In this document: piece by piece, positions 12,801 to 27,800 of the stretch
Layout: each line of letters begins with the position of its first letter
Numbering within the stretch: position 1 is the stretch's first letter
Source: Toxotes chatareus
Taxonomy: Eukaryota; Chordata; Actinopteri; Toxotidae
NCBI GenBank assembly: GCA_016801885.1
Contig: CM028891.1
Span: 13,127,517 to 13,191,516 of the forward strand
Length of the DNA stretch: 64,000 bases
Reading direction: 5' to 3'
Translations under genes and position numbers: made by a program
Notes under the pieces: generated by a model
Told to the model about the DNA's origin: nothing
The model's database searches: none
Seen by the model: only the letters and a program-made list of their open reading frames with translations

Positions 12801-15800
12801 GCCGACTCCCCATTCACCCAAAGGCCTCTGTTATCACAGACGCTGGAGGTGGTCAACGTGCCAATGCACCGTGCATCATTGCAACTGGGGCCCACTGGCT
12901 GCCAACCCAACTTCATCTAAACACATTTAAGTCATAAATAAAGGGTTGTGGGGATGTAATTTAACATCTGTGCTGCAATAAATTTTCCCTTTGTTTTGCT
13001 TTTGGCCTGATGGAATGAAAGACCTGCATCCCAGCACATATTGAATGGGGGTCAGATATGAGATGCCCTCTCTCCACAGGGCTGCCAAACCAGTTATATA
13101 TGCGCTGAAAATCCCATCTATCGACAAGGAGCCAAAATTGAAAATGAGAGGTGGCAATATGAATATAAATGAGTTATTTGATGTCCTTTTTTTGCAATGA
13201 GCCTTCCTCCAAATGGCTGGCAGACGTGCCGGTTTTCTTTTGAAAACACCTACCCGTTACTCACTCCTTCAATAACCTATCATTTCCGTGCTGCTACAAA
13301 GCCAACTGGGCCAGTGTTCATGACATAACATCATTTTTAATATGTCATTCAATGTTACATATTCTTTTTGGAGCTTACTCCATTTGAAATGTTATTAAAT
13401 ATCCTCTTGACAGTTGTTCTGGACAGTGTATACATGATTTTTTTATGCGTACTAGAGTTTAGACGTGCGGCACCAGAGAGCCAACCTAAATAGGAAATGA
13501 CTTTGAAAAAGTGTCATTTAAGGGTTACTTAACTGAACACGACAAAAACAATGGAAAATCAAAAGCAGTCAAAGTCAGCATTGTCCTGGAAGTATAGTGA
13601 AGTTTAGACGTTTACTGTAAAAAAAAAAAAAAAAAGGGGTTTTTTGTCTTAGCGGATGTAGAGCCACATGCAGAGAATTTGTGGGAGTGTTTTTCCTCAG
13701 CGGTTCAGAGGATGAGCTCAGATCACAGGAGAAGAACGGTTCATCAGATCTTACGCTGAGGAAAATACTACCTTTTATTGTTTGCACATTATCTCTGCAA
13801 GCAATTAGGACTGAACGGCTGAATTGGAGGGTTTATTGAAAGGTCAGGCCCAAGTTGCTCTGTCTGTGTGTTCATGCGTGTCTCTGTGAGCACGTGCAAG
13901 CTTCTGAATGGCATGCAAGTGTGTATTCGTGTGTATATTTGTACGTGTGTGAGCCCTGCCTCTGTTTGAGGTTATTGAGCAGCCACTTCAGAGCGAGCCA
14001 TCACTGGCTGTCAGCTGTTTATTGTGTATTATGTGTAAACAGGTGGAACGGATGGGCTATTTTGGAATCATTCTTTGCAGAACCTCATGGATTCAAGGAT
14101 AAAGATGAAGGTCAGGAGATACTTTGAAGTCAAGATGAAACTTATTATACATCCTCTGTGTGTGTTTTGACTTTTGTGCTTTGTTTTTTTACATTCCTTA
14201 AAAAGAATTTTAGCTTTATTTGTTTTTCTGCAGTGACAGCACCTCCTACAGTGGTCTTCAATGTATTCTTGTATTTTTGGTTGTGACTGATAATGGGTGT
14301 ACTTTACAATTTGATTTTGTGTAATGTCTGTGTTGTCAAGTAATGAAAATAGTTTGTAAATTTTTAAAGTTTAGAGCACTGACCACATTTCAGTAATCCT
14401 GAGTAACTACAGCATATAAGTCTTTCTACCTGGATAGATTCAGGATCTCCTGCTGCTGATTTCCCAGCTTCCTGTTAACGGTCCTGTGTCACATGCGATT
14501 AGTCAGCGAGCTGCAGTGATTGGTTGCCTGCTGGCTGTGCTGCGACATGGTGGACCAGACTGACCCTGAACAAATGGCTGAGGATGTGTTTTTAATAAGC
14601 TGGAGGTCACAGTAGTCTGCAGCCGAGAACAGAAGCCAGTCTGCCTCTCTTCTCCAATCTCAGAGCTCTTCCTGGAGTACGTGGTGCTGGAGAAAAGAAA
14701 ATCCTGTGTGCCTTATCTCGTGTTCTGTCCTATGTTTGCTTCTGCCAGTCTATCTCTCACATTTTCTGTCTCTCATTTCCCCTCCCACCCAGTGTCTTAT
14801 TCTCATTTCTCTTCCTGCCCCAGTTTTTTTTGTATGTGAGCTGAGTGGAAGATGAACAGTCTTAAGCTGTGTCATCCATTATATGAGTTTAGTTGTGTAG
14901 CCTGTCCTTCAGCCGCTGCCAGCCTGAGCTGATGAAGAGTCTGGAAATCGATACCACGCTGATAACACTGAGTCTGGGCCAGAAGAAAGAGGATATGAAT
15001 CAATATCATACTAAAATCACACCAAGTCACAATGACACTGATGTCACAACCATACAAAATAGTACTCTAATAATACTTGGGACTGAGGTTTCTGTGAGTA
15101 TATGGATAAAATCAGCATCCTTTTGTTAGTCACAGTGGAGTTTTTAAGATAAAATGTGTGCTCATGCCTGAATTTAAATATTTAAGATACGATATGATGT
15201 GGCTTAATGTATGACACCCAAACCTGTTTTTAGTCTGGGAAAGCTTTCCACAAGATCTTGAAACCAGGTGAATAGTAGATTTAAGCTTTAATATCCCAGA
15301 GGAGCAATTTGGCTTACAGACAGCAATCAATAATAATAAATAAAGGAAAGTACTGCAATTAATAAAATGCACAGTTTAACTCTCAGTCATCACCATAATG
15401 ATTTAGAGAAACCGCCAACCCCAGGGCTCAACATGCTCTACCACCTGAGCCACGCTGCAAATACAGCGTTCAAAGTACAAAGTCATCTACCACGAGGTCT
15501 TTGGTTGGCCTCCGCAGCGCTTTGCCAGGTTGACGTCACATCACTTGGCGGTCCAGAAAAAGTCGAGCCAGGTTCAGCTTGTGTGCTGGACTCTGTCTGA
15601 CACTGGCCTCATTAAAATGAATGAGAGGACTGTGTTTCTTTGCACCAGGCTGAAGTGGCTTTGAACGTGGTTTGGGGCCCTGGCTCACTCAGATGCCACA
15701 CAAGTAGAAGCGCCATGTTATCTATATCGCTATATGCTGTAGTGTTAATATTTACCATGCTTTAACAGCCACGGGGCGAGGTTGTCCTCATACTTTTGGC

Positions 15801-18800
15801 CATATAGTGTAGCTCCAGGCTTTACATGATAATGTCTGCTGTGTTTCCATGCATGTTGTGAGACCTAGGAAGCAAAACTGTTCTTAAATATAGATGTGTC
15901 AGAGAGTGGAAAGACAGAGTGAGACAGTGTGCACGCGGTCAGTATGATTGCCTGTCCCTCATCTCGACCCCTGACCTTTGTCTCGTGGGAAGGAAAGACC
16001 TCAATCCGACTCCCAAACTTGAGAACCCAATGGCTAAATTCATCTCTCTGTCTGGGTGTGAGGGAGGCAAACACATTAACACTGTGGTGTCGGCCTGTGG
16101 CCAAATACAGCTCTTACCAACAGACCTTGGACAAATACTCCCATGAGTAGGTAAATATAAATAAGGGTACTCAGACACTGGGAAAGCTTTCTAATCAATG
16201 AGCAAATACCTTTACTCTGTAGTAAAGCTTCAGACTTTTAGTCAAGGGAAAGTAATAGATTTAAAAGAAAAACTGATTTGTAGGAAAGCTTTTTAGAATG
16301 AGCCACTTTCATCCTGTGAATATGTCCTGTGCAATTACATCGCCTGAGAAGTTAATGGGATAGCTTAAAAGCTTCAAATTATAAATTATAGTGTCTTATC
16401 AAAATATTTACAAACAGAGCAAATGATCAACATCTGCTGCATGTACTTTTTGTTTCCAGTATGAGAGTAAAAAAAAAATAAGAAGAACACATAACATAAA
16501 ATTTTATGACTCTGCTTTATCAGAAGAGATAAATTTGACTAGATGATAAGAAAATACTTCCCCATCCACGCTCTGCATCATTAAAAATAACTGCAGGGTC
16601 ACGTGTAGAAAAAGTGGGACACTGCGGGTCCAAATGGAATTACGTTGCTTATTTTCTGCCATAGCATACTGTACTAAGTATGTAGACAGCTACAGCAGCT
16701 TACCTAAACTCAACCACAAATGGCAGGATCAACCAGAATGCTAAGTGCTGTAGCCCTTATTCTCCAACACGGGTGTTAACAGAAGTGTCCTTCCTTTGTA
16801 AGTTTGTTTACTGAGAGGCTTTGTGCCTCTGCTACCTCAGCTGAATCCAACAAATACAGCAGCCTGTTTATTTAGAGACTTGGAAGCTAAAGAACCAAAG
16901 ACATGTTTTATCATTTCAAAAATAAAATATACCTACAATAAATTATGTTTTTTTTTTTGGTTGCTTGCTGGCAGAGGTAACCTGATGAAGTCCAATATTC
17001 ACTCTTCTTTTAGCTCTGTTTTTGCCTCCACCGACTCCTGAGTGAAATATGTGGCTCTTCAGCTGCTGAATGTTCCGCTATGTTTGTTTACCTGCTTGTT
17101 TCTAACTAGTTTCTGCTGTTTGGTCCTGAGCAGGTAGTGTACAGTGGGTTTTTGGAGCTCTTGTTTTTGTTTTTTTTGGGGGGGATGAAAACAGCCAGTG
17201 AACAATGAAATATTGAAATAAGTGCTTAAATTAAAGCCACTCTTCCATTTAGTTGACATCAAAGTTAACTTAAGCATCATGGAAGTGGCAGCCAAGTTTG
17301 CTTTGTATTCTTTGCTGTTGTTTGTGCATGCTGCAGCCCCTCAGGTCAGATCTCAGTCTAACATACGTACTGGCAGATAAATCGCTTCCTCTGGCCTGGG
17401 TGACACAGGGATTTTGGCGTCTTACCCCCGGGGTGTTTGTGTCCTGTGGCAGATTTGCAGTGACAGGTCCCTGCCTAGACATGACAGGCAACACATCCGG
17501 CTTGATATGAGGCTACAATCACGTTGACAGGGAGGTAATGAAAGGCCCCGTCTCCCTGACACCTCTGATGTCCCACTCGGTGCTGGTGCTGAAGTGGATT
17601 GCGTAGTGATTGACGGTGATAATTTGACCCTGTCTGTCAGGGTGTCTCTCTTTATGGAGTGGCATCACTACAGGGACCTGATTGCCTCGGCGGTCACAGG
17701 TTATCTTCTCATATTGCAGATGTACTTAATCAAATAGTGTGTGTTTATGAGTTTGGTTCTTAAATTAACAGGTTTCTCATAATCTCCTTGGAAGATTCAG
17801 TAGCTTTGAGCTAATGAGGCTTTCTGGAATTTGTCAGATGTTGGAATAAGTCAATCTAACAGCACATTTTTAATGGCATATTTTGCACTTTCTGGTTGAT
17901 AAGCCTGGGATTCAGAGGGAAGGATGGAAAAGACAGATGGGAATACCATGTGGGACCGCACATCTGTCTTGAAGAAGAAAAAAAGGTTTGGCCTTGTAAA
18001 AAGGACAATGAACAGAAGAGGACATGGAGAGAACTTGGAGAGGGAATGTGAGGGCAAGCTGGGGAGGAACTACACCAACATCTGAGTTCATGGACCACGG
18101 GGTCGAACAGTTGACATCAGCTTCCTCTCACCCACCATGTAGATTCAATTCAGCTGCAAGATTTGATTTTGTGAAAGCACAGATGCAGCACAGCAACTTC
18201 TGTGAAATGAATATTTCATGGCTGTAATTTTTTAAAAGGTCATCCGAAGGGAAACTATAAACTGTAAGTGTTGAATTACAGGAACTGTGGTGTGCAGGTT
18301 GCTTTCAGAGAGGCCAAAGTTCAAATACAACGAGCAAAAAGATTCCTATCACAAGCTTGTTAGCAGAGCAGGACTGTTACTGCTTCTCATGTGTCAGCAG
18401 TATTCCTTCTCCTCCTGGACTCTGTTGCTGCTCTGCCTTTTTCTTTTCCCTCATTTCTGCAGCTAGCTTCCATTCTTTCACAGAAGCAGTTGACAGACAT
18501 TCCCATGGTTGTAGGCAAACAGAGCCCACGTTCCATGGTCTCCACTGTTATCATGAAAAGCTGAGGGTTTTTAAAAAGAATGCTGAATTTTGTGCAGATG
18601 TCTTGTGTTCTCCCAGCTTTATTTTTCCACTACTGCCCTTCTTTTTTCTCTCCTGCAGATGTGAAGGCTTTTGTTAGTCACATCTCTGGCCTTTCCTGAG
18701 CTCTGGATAGTTTCAGCTGTGTTGGCCAGGAATGTGTTCATTTATTTTTTATTGAATAGCACAAAGAGTGTAGCTGTTTCATTATAAATATAGTGCAGCC

Positions 18801-21800
18801 AAACAGATTTTTGAAAGGGTGGCATCATGCCTGCATCAAGATTGCAGGAATAGAGAAGGTCTGGGCTCAAGCCCTGCTGGAGTATTGTCCAGCAAGACAC
18901 CAAATTCCCTTCCAGCTTTAAAACTGCTGGTCTTCTCTTTGAGGTGAGAAAATGATTTATTTTGTGATTATTGTGACCCAAAATGAAAGTGAAGAAAATG
19001 TGCACTAAAATTTGGGACAATTGTTAGCCGTATATACATTCACTGCCCCCAGAGGATGAATCCTAATTGCTTTAGTGACCCTTTAACTTTTCCACTCGCA
19101 CCACCATGAGGCCAACATCTGTGTTTTTTGGTGAAATGTCTCAACAGCTACTTGAAATTTGGCATGGACATCAATTTCCCCATCAAGAGGAATTGCAATC
19201 ACTTTGGTGATCCCTTAACCTTTCATCAAGCGCCGCCATTGGACCAAAACTTAAGTTTGGTTCTGCAGCCTGTCCTGTGTATTTATTGCTAATTAGTAAA
19301 TGTTACTGTACTATCATAGTAAGCTAAGGTGGTGACCACTGAAAACCTTACATCTGCCAGAAATTAAGATTTAGTTTTCCTCATCTCTTTAACATAAATT
19401 GTAGCCTCTTCCATGCTAAATGGTGCGTGACTGTGTTGACAGTGCATATAGTAAATTATTTGGATGGTCTCCACTTGTGCTGTGTCTGTCTGCCAACTAC
19501 CTTGGAAGGGCAAATGGTAATAATAGTCTGGTGTGCTGTATGCATACATGCATGCCTTTGTGCATTTTATAACATGCATGCATGAATGAAATTACCTCTG
19601 AGTGTTTGCAGTATGCCCAGCTATCGTAGAAATCCCTGTGTGCTTATACAGGTGTACATTCAGTTCATGACACTGGATGCATATCAGCCGTGATTAATGA
19701 TACTTGGCAGGAAATAACTGATACCCAGTTTGAGTCAGTGTCAGCTGTCACAGAGAAGGGAGATATTCTGAATATATTTTAGTGTGAGGACAAGCTTGTT
19801 AGTCAAGGTCATTTTCTCCACTTCACTGACTGCTACCGACATGTTTCTGCAGGTTTGTGTCTGGGCGGTGACCCAGTTCCCCAGCTGACAGGGTCATAAA
19901 CACAGCGCAGTAGACTGATTAGAAGGAACAACAGCCCAACACACGACTGTACAGTCTTTATAGACTGTGTAAAAAAGAGCCAGGGGTGTCATTATGCAGT
20001 TTTACACAGTGCTACTCATGTGCTGCTGTGGGACAGGTCTATACAAAACCTACCTGGCATCGTTATGTGCACTTCTACCGGCCTACGGAGAATGGGTTGT
20101 TGAAATGCTCTCATCTAAGACAAATCACCAAATCAAGCTTCTGCATGGCTGCGCTCCCTTTGTGGGTTTGTTAGTTTTTCTGTGCCTGTGAGTTTGATGA
20201 AACCTGGTGCAGATAAAGCTGCTTTCACTGAATCCTGACTTTGTTGTTAGAGTTTTACTCCTTAGGAACTGAAATCAACTCAGAAATGCTTTTTCTTTGC
20301 ATCTTTACATTTTGATCCATATTTTTTAAATCGTCTTTCGGTTAAGTTTTGAAGACCAGTCAGAGAATGATGGGAAATCATTTAGGGAAAAGGATATAAT
20401 CTCACTATCTGCCAAATTATGGTTGCATTTGGACCAGAACCAAAGAGAAGTCTTGTTGATCTGTTGTCTCGCTGCCAGCCAGTAATGGTATGCTAATGCT
20501 GTAATTATTTTCCTTGTCAAACAACAAACTTTGTCTTCTGTTCCCAAGGACAGAATTACACTTGAGACATTTTAGAAACAGATGAGGGATTGTTAAAATT
20601 GATGCTCAAATGGCCATTGTTACCTCATGCTAATCACTGCCTCTTGACAAATTTGTCCTGCTGAATTCTAATACTCTCTGATTATTTAAGGAAAGATGAA
20701 CTGCTGCATCAGAAGTCCACCTCTCTGTCTGGTACGGTACTGCATAGGCTCCCAGTGTGCCTCTGTGTAATAGAGCCTGTGTTTTCTGCCTGTAAAGCCT
20801 CCGGCAGTCTGTCTCCTGTGGTTGAATCCTCATAGAAAGGTGGTGTGGACTCAGAGGAGCAGCTCCAGGTACAACAGCTCTGAGTAACAGTGTGACTAAG
20901 CCCAGCGTTCAACCCCCTCAGGGCCCTCAGCTCCCCGCCCCCCTCTCTGTACAGCGCCTCCCACTGCTTCCCTCCTTCATCATCACCTTGCATTGGCACA
21001 TTGAACTGTGGCCGCTTTTTAAAGACACCTTTCGACAGCACGTTGTGAATGCAAGATTAGTTTCTCACGTGTTGCTCAGCCAAGACATATGCATTTCACG
21101 TGATGTGTGAGAAAAAAAGATGAGGGTTTTTAGGTTATCACCGCAGGGAGAATTTCATGATTTATTCATGTGTTGCCACTTCATGGTGTTTGTCTGTAAG
21201 CACCCTAAGTTTGATCAGTGTGGCCCAGAGAGACAGAGCATGGGGCCCAGCGATGATGGCAGGGTGCCCAGAAGCATGGCATGGGGAGAGAGGGGGGTTG
21301 AGGCATACTTGTCACACTTGAAAGTCCCAAAACGGGAAGATTTTCAAAGCCAGAGTGGGTTTGGGGCTTAGCTTTCCCATAAAATGCCAAGATTCTGCAA
21401 CTATACTGTAATTTTCCTGCCATGCTGTATACAAAAACTACATTTTCTTTTATTTCATTGTAAGGTTTTTAAAAATATAGATTTCAGCAAAGTTTTTGCA
21501 CACTTTAAAGTCTTAATGACAGATGAAATAGCTCAACATTTTAGGAAATATACCTCTTAACTTTCTTTTCTGACTTCCCTATTTTTCTTTCTGCTTTAGA
21601 GGTGCTTGTAGGTAGATTTCTTCTACCTTCGGACTGAGCCTGGCTAACTGTTTACCACTTTTTCCAATCTCCATGCTAAACTAAGCTAATCACCTGCAGG
21701 GTGTAAGTTTATTTTTAGTGTTCAGGTACAGGTATGAGAGTGAAACTCTCTTGCTGACCGCGAGCCAAAACAAAGCCTCCTTCCTCCTGGGGAAATCATG

Positions 21801-24800
21801 ACGGTTTGTAGATGTGGGTTGAGACTGCCAGGGCACATCTGTCTCTCTTCCCAAATAACAACACAGCCACTCCCTCTCTTCTCCTCTTCAGCATCACCTC
21901 AGGATGAACAAACCCTCATCCGGACTGACTACTGTCAGAAAAAAAAAAAAAGCGGCGAGGGACAAACAAGAGGAGAGTTGGAAGACATTTCAGAACAAGT
22001 GTATCCCATTTGCATTCAAACCCAGTCTCCCAGGCTGTTTGTCAAAGGGCACTGAACTGTCTGTTTCTATTAGAGACTCAGGGCAGCCATGCTTAGCTGT
22101 ACAAGACAAATGGTGCCATCAGTCCTGAAGTGCACAATTACTCCTGTGTCCTCTGCATGGGTCAAAAATATGTTTGAATGAGATCAATAGGCGTATTTGT
22201 GGGATCAATGTCTCAAACCACAGACAATAGCAGAAACATGTGAGATGGCTTTAACTGCAAATATACATGTCAGCACATGCAGCAGTCTGATGAGGCCATG
22301 TCAACATGCTGCTGATGGGATCGACGTAGGCGGTTGTCCAGTTAGTGTTGAGCCCAAAGCTGAAATGGCAAGCAGCAGCACGTCTTATCTGCATGTCTTC
22401 TCAAAACAGGCAATGTCGTAAACCTGTGACATATTGTTAAGCTCTTTATTATGATCAGTTGAGTCAGAAAAACTGTTCACATGGGCCTCAGGTTTGTAAT
22501 TCGGAGTTAAAGATATCAGGAAATTCTGACAGTGACAATAGTGTCAACAAACCATTAGCAAATGAAATTCTAAATTAACTAGATTCAGCAAAACAGCTCA
22601 AATATGTCACAGTGAAAGATTAGCTAATTAGGCTATTAAAATTATGTGAAAATTCATGTCACACCAGTGTTTCTTATTCGCCCGTTTTCAACATGCACTG
22701 ACCTAAACATCGTTAACAACCTGCTCTACAGCTCCCGACCTTACAGCTGCACCCCACAGCTGTCCAGGGATTGTAACTGGGAGCCATAAACCAAAATGAC
22801 CTGCTCTTTTTGACCATTTTATTTCAACTCTAGAAGCCTTACCAATAAATTCTTCTCCCACATTACGGTGCGATCCGTCTGCCTCTCTTCCCCACTCTAT
22901 TTCTGTCTTTGCCAATAAGCGAATTCCTAAAACTCTGCTGAATTTGATGAGATAGTTAGCCATTTTATCTCAGAGACAGTAATTTAAATCACACTGAGGA
23001 CAGTTATTCCTGAAGAAATCACCTCGGTCTTACACGCTCTGCCCAAAGAAATTAAAAAGCTGAACAGTTTATGAGATTGTTCAGTTCTGCTGCACATTTT
23101 CTTGCAGTCACCGATGTCATTTTTTGAGTCGTTGCAATTACGGGGAAGAGTGCAAATAAATGAGAAATCAGATGAACTGTGTATTTAATCAGTGAAATTA
23201 AGCTTGCATGCACTAACAAATGAAGAAACCTTTGTACTTTTCACTTGTCCTGTCGGAAAAGAAATGAAGCAGAGCTTTTCTTCTAAATCTGCATAATTAA
23301 AACCATTCACAGGAGGTAAAGAGGAAATCTTATTATTCAATTGGAAATGCTAATATTTGCCAGTGTTCATTTCTGATTGAATGGAAGTTTGAAAGCTTAA
23401 CGAGATACACTTTTCTACATGCACAATCCCCTCGATAATGGGATTTTTGGAGGGAATCAGCCATCTGCTCTGTGGCATGCAGCTCTGTAGGTCTCATTTT
23501 CCCCACAGCAAAATTCCCAGCAAGGAGAGGAGGTTGTGTTGTAAACAATATTTAATATTGACTTCTTGTGAGTCTCTGCCGCTGAATGGGAAGAGGTTGA
23601 AGCAATTACAGACTCTGTGTGACTGAGATGTGGCTCACAGTTTGTCAACAGATATATGAAATGTGCTGGGCTGGGTTTGGCAGCTATAGGCCTGGGGAAT
23701 GGTCCTCCTTTCCTCTTTGTCTCTCTCTTTCTTCTCTGGATGTACAGCAGAAGAGGAGAGTCTGGAAATATATATTTCCTGATGTGCTTCTGTGGGATGC
23801 TGGTGTTGTAGATTGTTGGTATATCCAGTCTTTTTGTTTTTGCTGGCTTGTGATTGTGGGTGCCTGGAGGCTGTAGGTGGGATGATACGGGATACAGCAG
23901 AGTTTTTAAAGAGTTTTTTCCACAAATTTTTTGGAGAACATTGAAAATCTGGGTTATATGTTTACATCAGCTCCCTGGGAGATTATCCAAATCTTGGAGA
24001 AAAACATGTGTAATGCATGTTTTTATTTACGGGGTTCTACATTACTCACATGTTAAGCATTTATGGCTTGAGCAAATTAGCTTGATTATAAGGAATTTCA
24101 TAAGTGGATGTAAGGGCTGCCCTTAGTGCTGAGATATTGACGAACTGCGCAGTCTGACAAACCACAGTACGTGTTGTTGGTTGAATTTGTCATGATGGAT
24201 TAGACTCTGTGCTGAGAAAGAAGGATGCATCACTGACTAAATGTAGGAAGATTAATGTCAGCAGTTAAAAAGTATTTCAAAATAAATAGTGGATACTGGT
24301 ACAGCGGTGCAAGTTCTTGTCACTGATATATCTGCTAAACTAAGTTCAACTGATATTATCAAAAAAAAAGAGAGGAAACATAACCATATGATTACAGATT
24401 CAACCATATTGTCCTTGGCCCTCTCGCACTCCTCAGACAGCTGGACTCTGTTTTAACTGCAGAAAATGGCAGGTCCATTGGGCTAAGAGTTTGACCTGTC
24501 TGTGTGTGTGTTTACACAACGCTCAACTTAGAGAACATTTGAGTGTGCAGGGGTTTGGCAGGCAGGAGGGTTGAGCGCCTCTAATGCTGATGGATTAGCA
24601 AGGAGGACGAGGACAGGCTCAAGGGCCCCATCTGGCCTCGCTTGAAGCCCTCAGCCCAGAAGGAAAGTGGAAAAAACACAGTTAATACACTCACACTGGC
24701 ACTCAGTCAATCTATCTCCACCTGCGGGATAAGTCACACACGTACACATAAACACTGAAAGTCTCTCACACTGCAGACACATGCACATATGTCTACACAC

Positions 24801-27800
24801 ACACACTTAAAACAGGCCTGTCCACACCATAGGGAATAAATCTTCAGTTAAAGCGGTGCTGCCTGGCACAGGCCTGCTATTTCTCCCACTGTTTGTCTGT
24901 GAATCACCTCTGAGATCGATTGCTTTCAGAGTGACAGAAATAGAAGAGAGGTCAATCAGCCTAAAGCACCCATGCTGATTAGTATGTTTAAAATGACTAT
25001 GATTTAACCCTAGAAGCTGATGTTGTTGTTGTTGCTGTTGCGGCGTCTGGATGTGTAGGCTTTGCTTGTTCTGTGAAGCAGTGATTTATAAGCTGTAAGT
25101 AAATAGATCACTTTAGCGCTGGAACTGTAGAATTTGGTTTGGCAGCGAATCAAAGTGTGTGATGTTATGAAAACATAGCAAGTGAGTCTTTTGCTGAATT
25201 GAGACTATGGGACCGATAATGGTCCAACTCAACAGACGTAGGTTTTTGGTGAGAAAGTGCATCAGATGCAAGCAAATGGCTGAAAAGTGACACACACACA
25301 CACACACACTTGCATGTGTCGTAAATGAGGACATGGATCAATAATCTTGAAGAACTGAATTGATTATGTTCTGGTTTGGACTGTTGTTTGGACAAAACAA
25401 GCCAATTTTAGGGACCAAACAGTTAATACAGTTGCAGTCCTAGTATTTTGTTGTTAAATGTGGAGAACTTGCTGCTCCTTTGAGGAGCAAAAGACGGCAA
25501 ATAAGAACACAGTGTGTTTTTTCATGCACGGCTGTAAACAGGTTCATTTAAGTGAAGTAATGTTGGAAACAGGAAATGGAAGAGGTGGACGGAGGACATT
25601 AGAATTATCTCAAAATTTCCACACCTTTCTCCTCTGAAGACATTTTGACTGAGTATTCTGTCAGAGTAGGGAAAGCACAAGTGTAAGTAATAAAATGAAT
25701 GACCTGTCATGATTTACTGGGACAGTATCTGTGCTTACTTTCACAAGTCAAGATGTCTGCTCTGAAGAAGGCCCAGGAGCAAAAGACCTCTTGTTGTGGA
25801 AAATACTGGAAATTAAGCTCACAGTCATTGGTTTTGATCTGTATCACCTTTGTGGAGTATTTTGCTGTATGAAAAAAAAAACTTTGTTCTTTTATTGACA
25901 TTTAGATACTGAAGGAAACTGATGAGTTTTAATTGCTTTCCTGTCTGAAGAAACATTTTTGAAACTGTGGTGATGGAGGTCAGTCCAACCCATCTGTGCT
26001 TTGTGATATTTACTTACATTCATCATTCATCCCAGGTGTGGTAACAGATGTGTAGCTGGCCAAAAATAATCTGTATATACAAGATACAAGTGAGTCAGTG
26101 AGTTCATGACCTCAAACCCCTCTGAGGCAAGAACTGTTTGAGGATAAGTGGACAAAAAGAGTGATTGTTATGTTGAGTGTGTCTCAGATGTTAGTTGTGT
26201 AGGTGTGTCTGTCCACAGAAACTCAGCTGAGTGTGAGCCCGTAAGGTAAAGGCAAAGCTATTGCTTGTGATGTGGCATATCAGAATAAAAGTGCAGGCTT
26301 TTGTCCTGCCTATCCCTCTCTATTCACCGGTGCACATGTGACCATTTCCAATTTTAAGGTCTGTTAAGCAAGCACTAAGAGAACTGTGGGAACAGTGCAA
26401 AGACAGATTTTGTTTTTCATGGACAAGTTTTGGCAGAGTGAGAGATGCAGAGTTTTTTTTTTTTCTGTGCAAACACTCGATGACGGTTTTGTCCACAGCC
26501 AGCAGCTGACCTGTAAGAATACAGTAATGTCACTGCAGGTAATGGTCTGCACTGGAGGGAGGAGATATAATCTGTAACATGAGGTCCAGTGTCCAGTGAT
26601 ACATCGCCTGCCAGGCTCAGGCGCCTTCGTGGTAGAGCAATTCAAGGCCTCGGGGCTCCTGAGCCGCACTCCTCATTCGCAAAGTTGAAAAGTGGAATGA
26701 GAGCCAACAGCAGCACTTCATAGTCCTGCAGTCTATCACTCAGTCTCCTGAAATATGAGACAAGACAATGTGCCTGACTGGAATCCTGAATTCCTAAACT
26801 CCTGTGTCACTCAGGAAGCCCTCTTCTCTTTGTAATCCTGCTGTCTCCTGACTGCCTGCAGCCCTCCGTGCCTGTCTGTTTGTCTCCCTGCCAAAGCATT
26901 TTTGTATACATTTCCTGCACTGACCAACGCCGGGGCCAAGACAACCACCAATTACACAAAGAAAGCCGCGGCGGTGACAGCAGACTCCATGATGGTTAAC
27001 TCCAGTACTTTAAACCCTGTGTTTTGGGGTTTGATACTGTGTGCTCGGGTATGTTACTGGGTGCTTTGTGGCTTAGCCTGCTTGGATTTTGTGTCCAGTG
27101 TACTTAGATGTTTTGAGCAGACAGTCGGAAGGGAAATTAGCAATTTTCTACAAAGCCCGCTTAAAAAACAATTAGGTTCCTCAAGATTAAAGCTTTGACT
27201 AAAAATCACTGGACCTGACGCCGAACGCCCTCTAGCTCCTAATTTGTCCTCAGTCTCCTTCACTCCGGCCTCCTTCCTTTCTCTAACATGCAGTCCTGAC
27301 ACTTGTCCTCCTCGTAGACGCTGTGTTTCTCTGGGCAGAGCAAATGCAACATTAGTCTCCTAATGAATTCCCTCCCCACCTTCCATGCTCTGCAGATTGT
27401 AATTAACACTTTGAGAGTTTAGAGATTGGCTTTTATTTATAGCGCCCCTTTCACGCCTGCCTCTTTTCTCATTTGGGTGATCTACAAGATTGGGTGCTCA
27501 CCACACAGTGTTTGTTAACCTGAGAGGTTAGAGATTATTTTGTTCAGTGTTTGTTTTCTGGTTCAGGTGCTGCCAGGAACCATTCTGATAAAGTTTATTG
27601 TGCTGGGCATAACAAGCATATCAGCAAAAGAGGGTCAAATGTCAGTGCAAGTGGTGATATGTGGTACAAGCAGTTGCCCTAATGAGATTTTGTTCAGTTT
27701 CTGGCCTTTGTTTCTCTTCTCTCTTCTTCTCTTCATCAGGATTGAAGATATTAAAATATATTATCTGTGATGTAATGTGTTCAGAAAGCAGGTTACTGTG

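Noticed and set aside
25261..25330. Possible CRISPR-like spacing of CA-rich repeats
   Set aside because: Simple microsatellite in a vertebrate intron, with no repeat-spacer structure.
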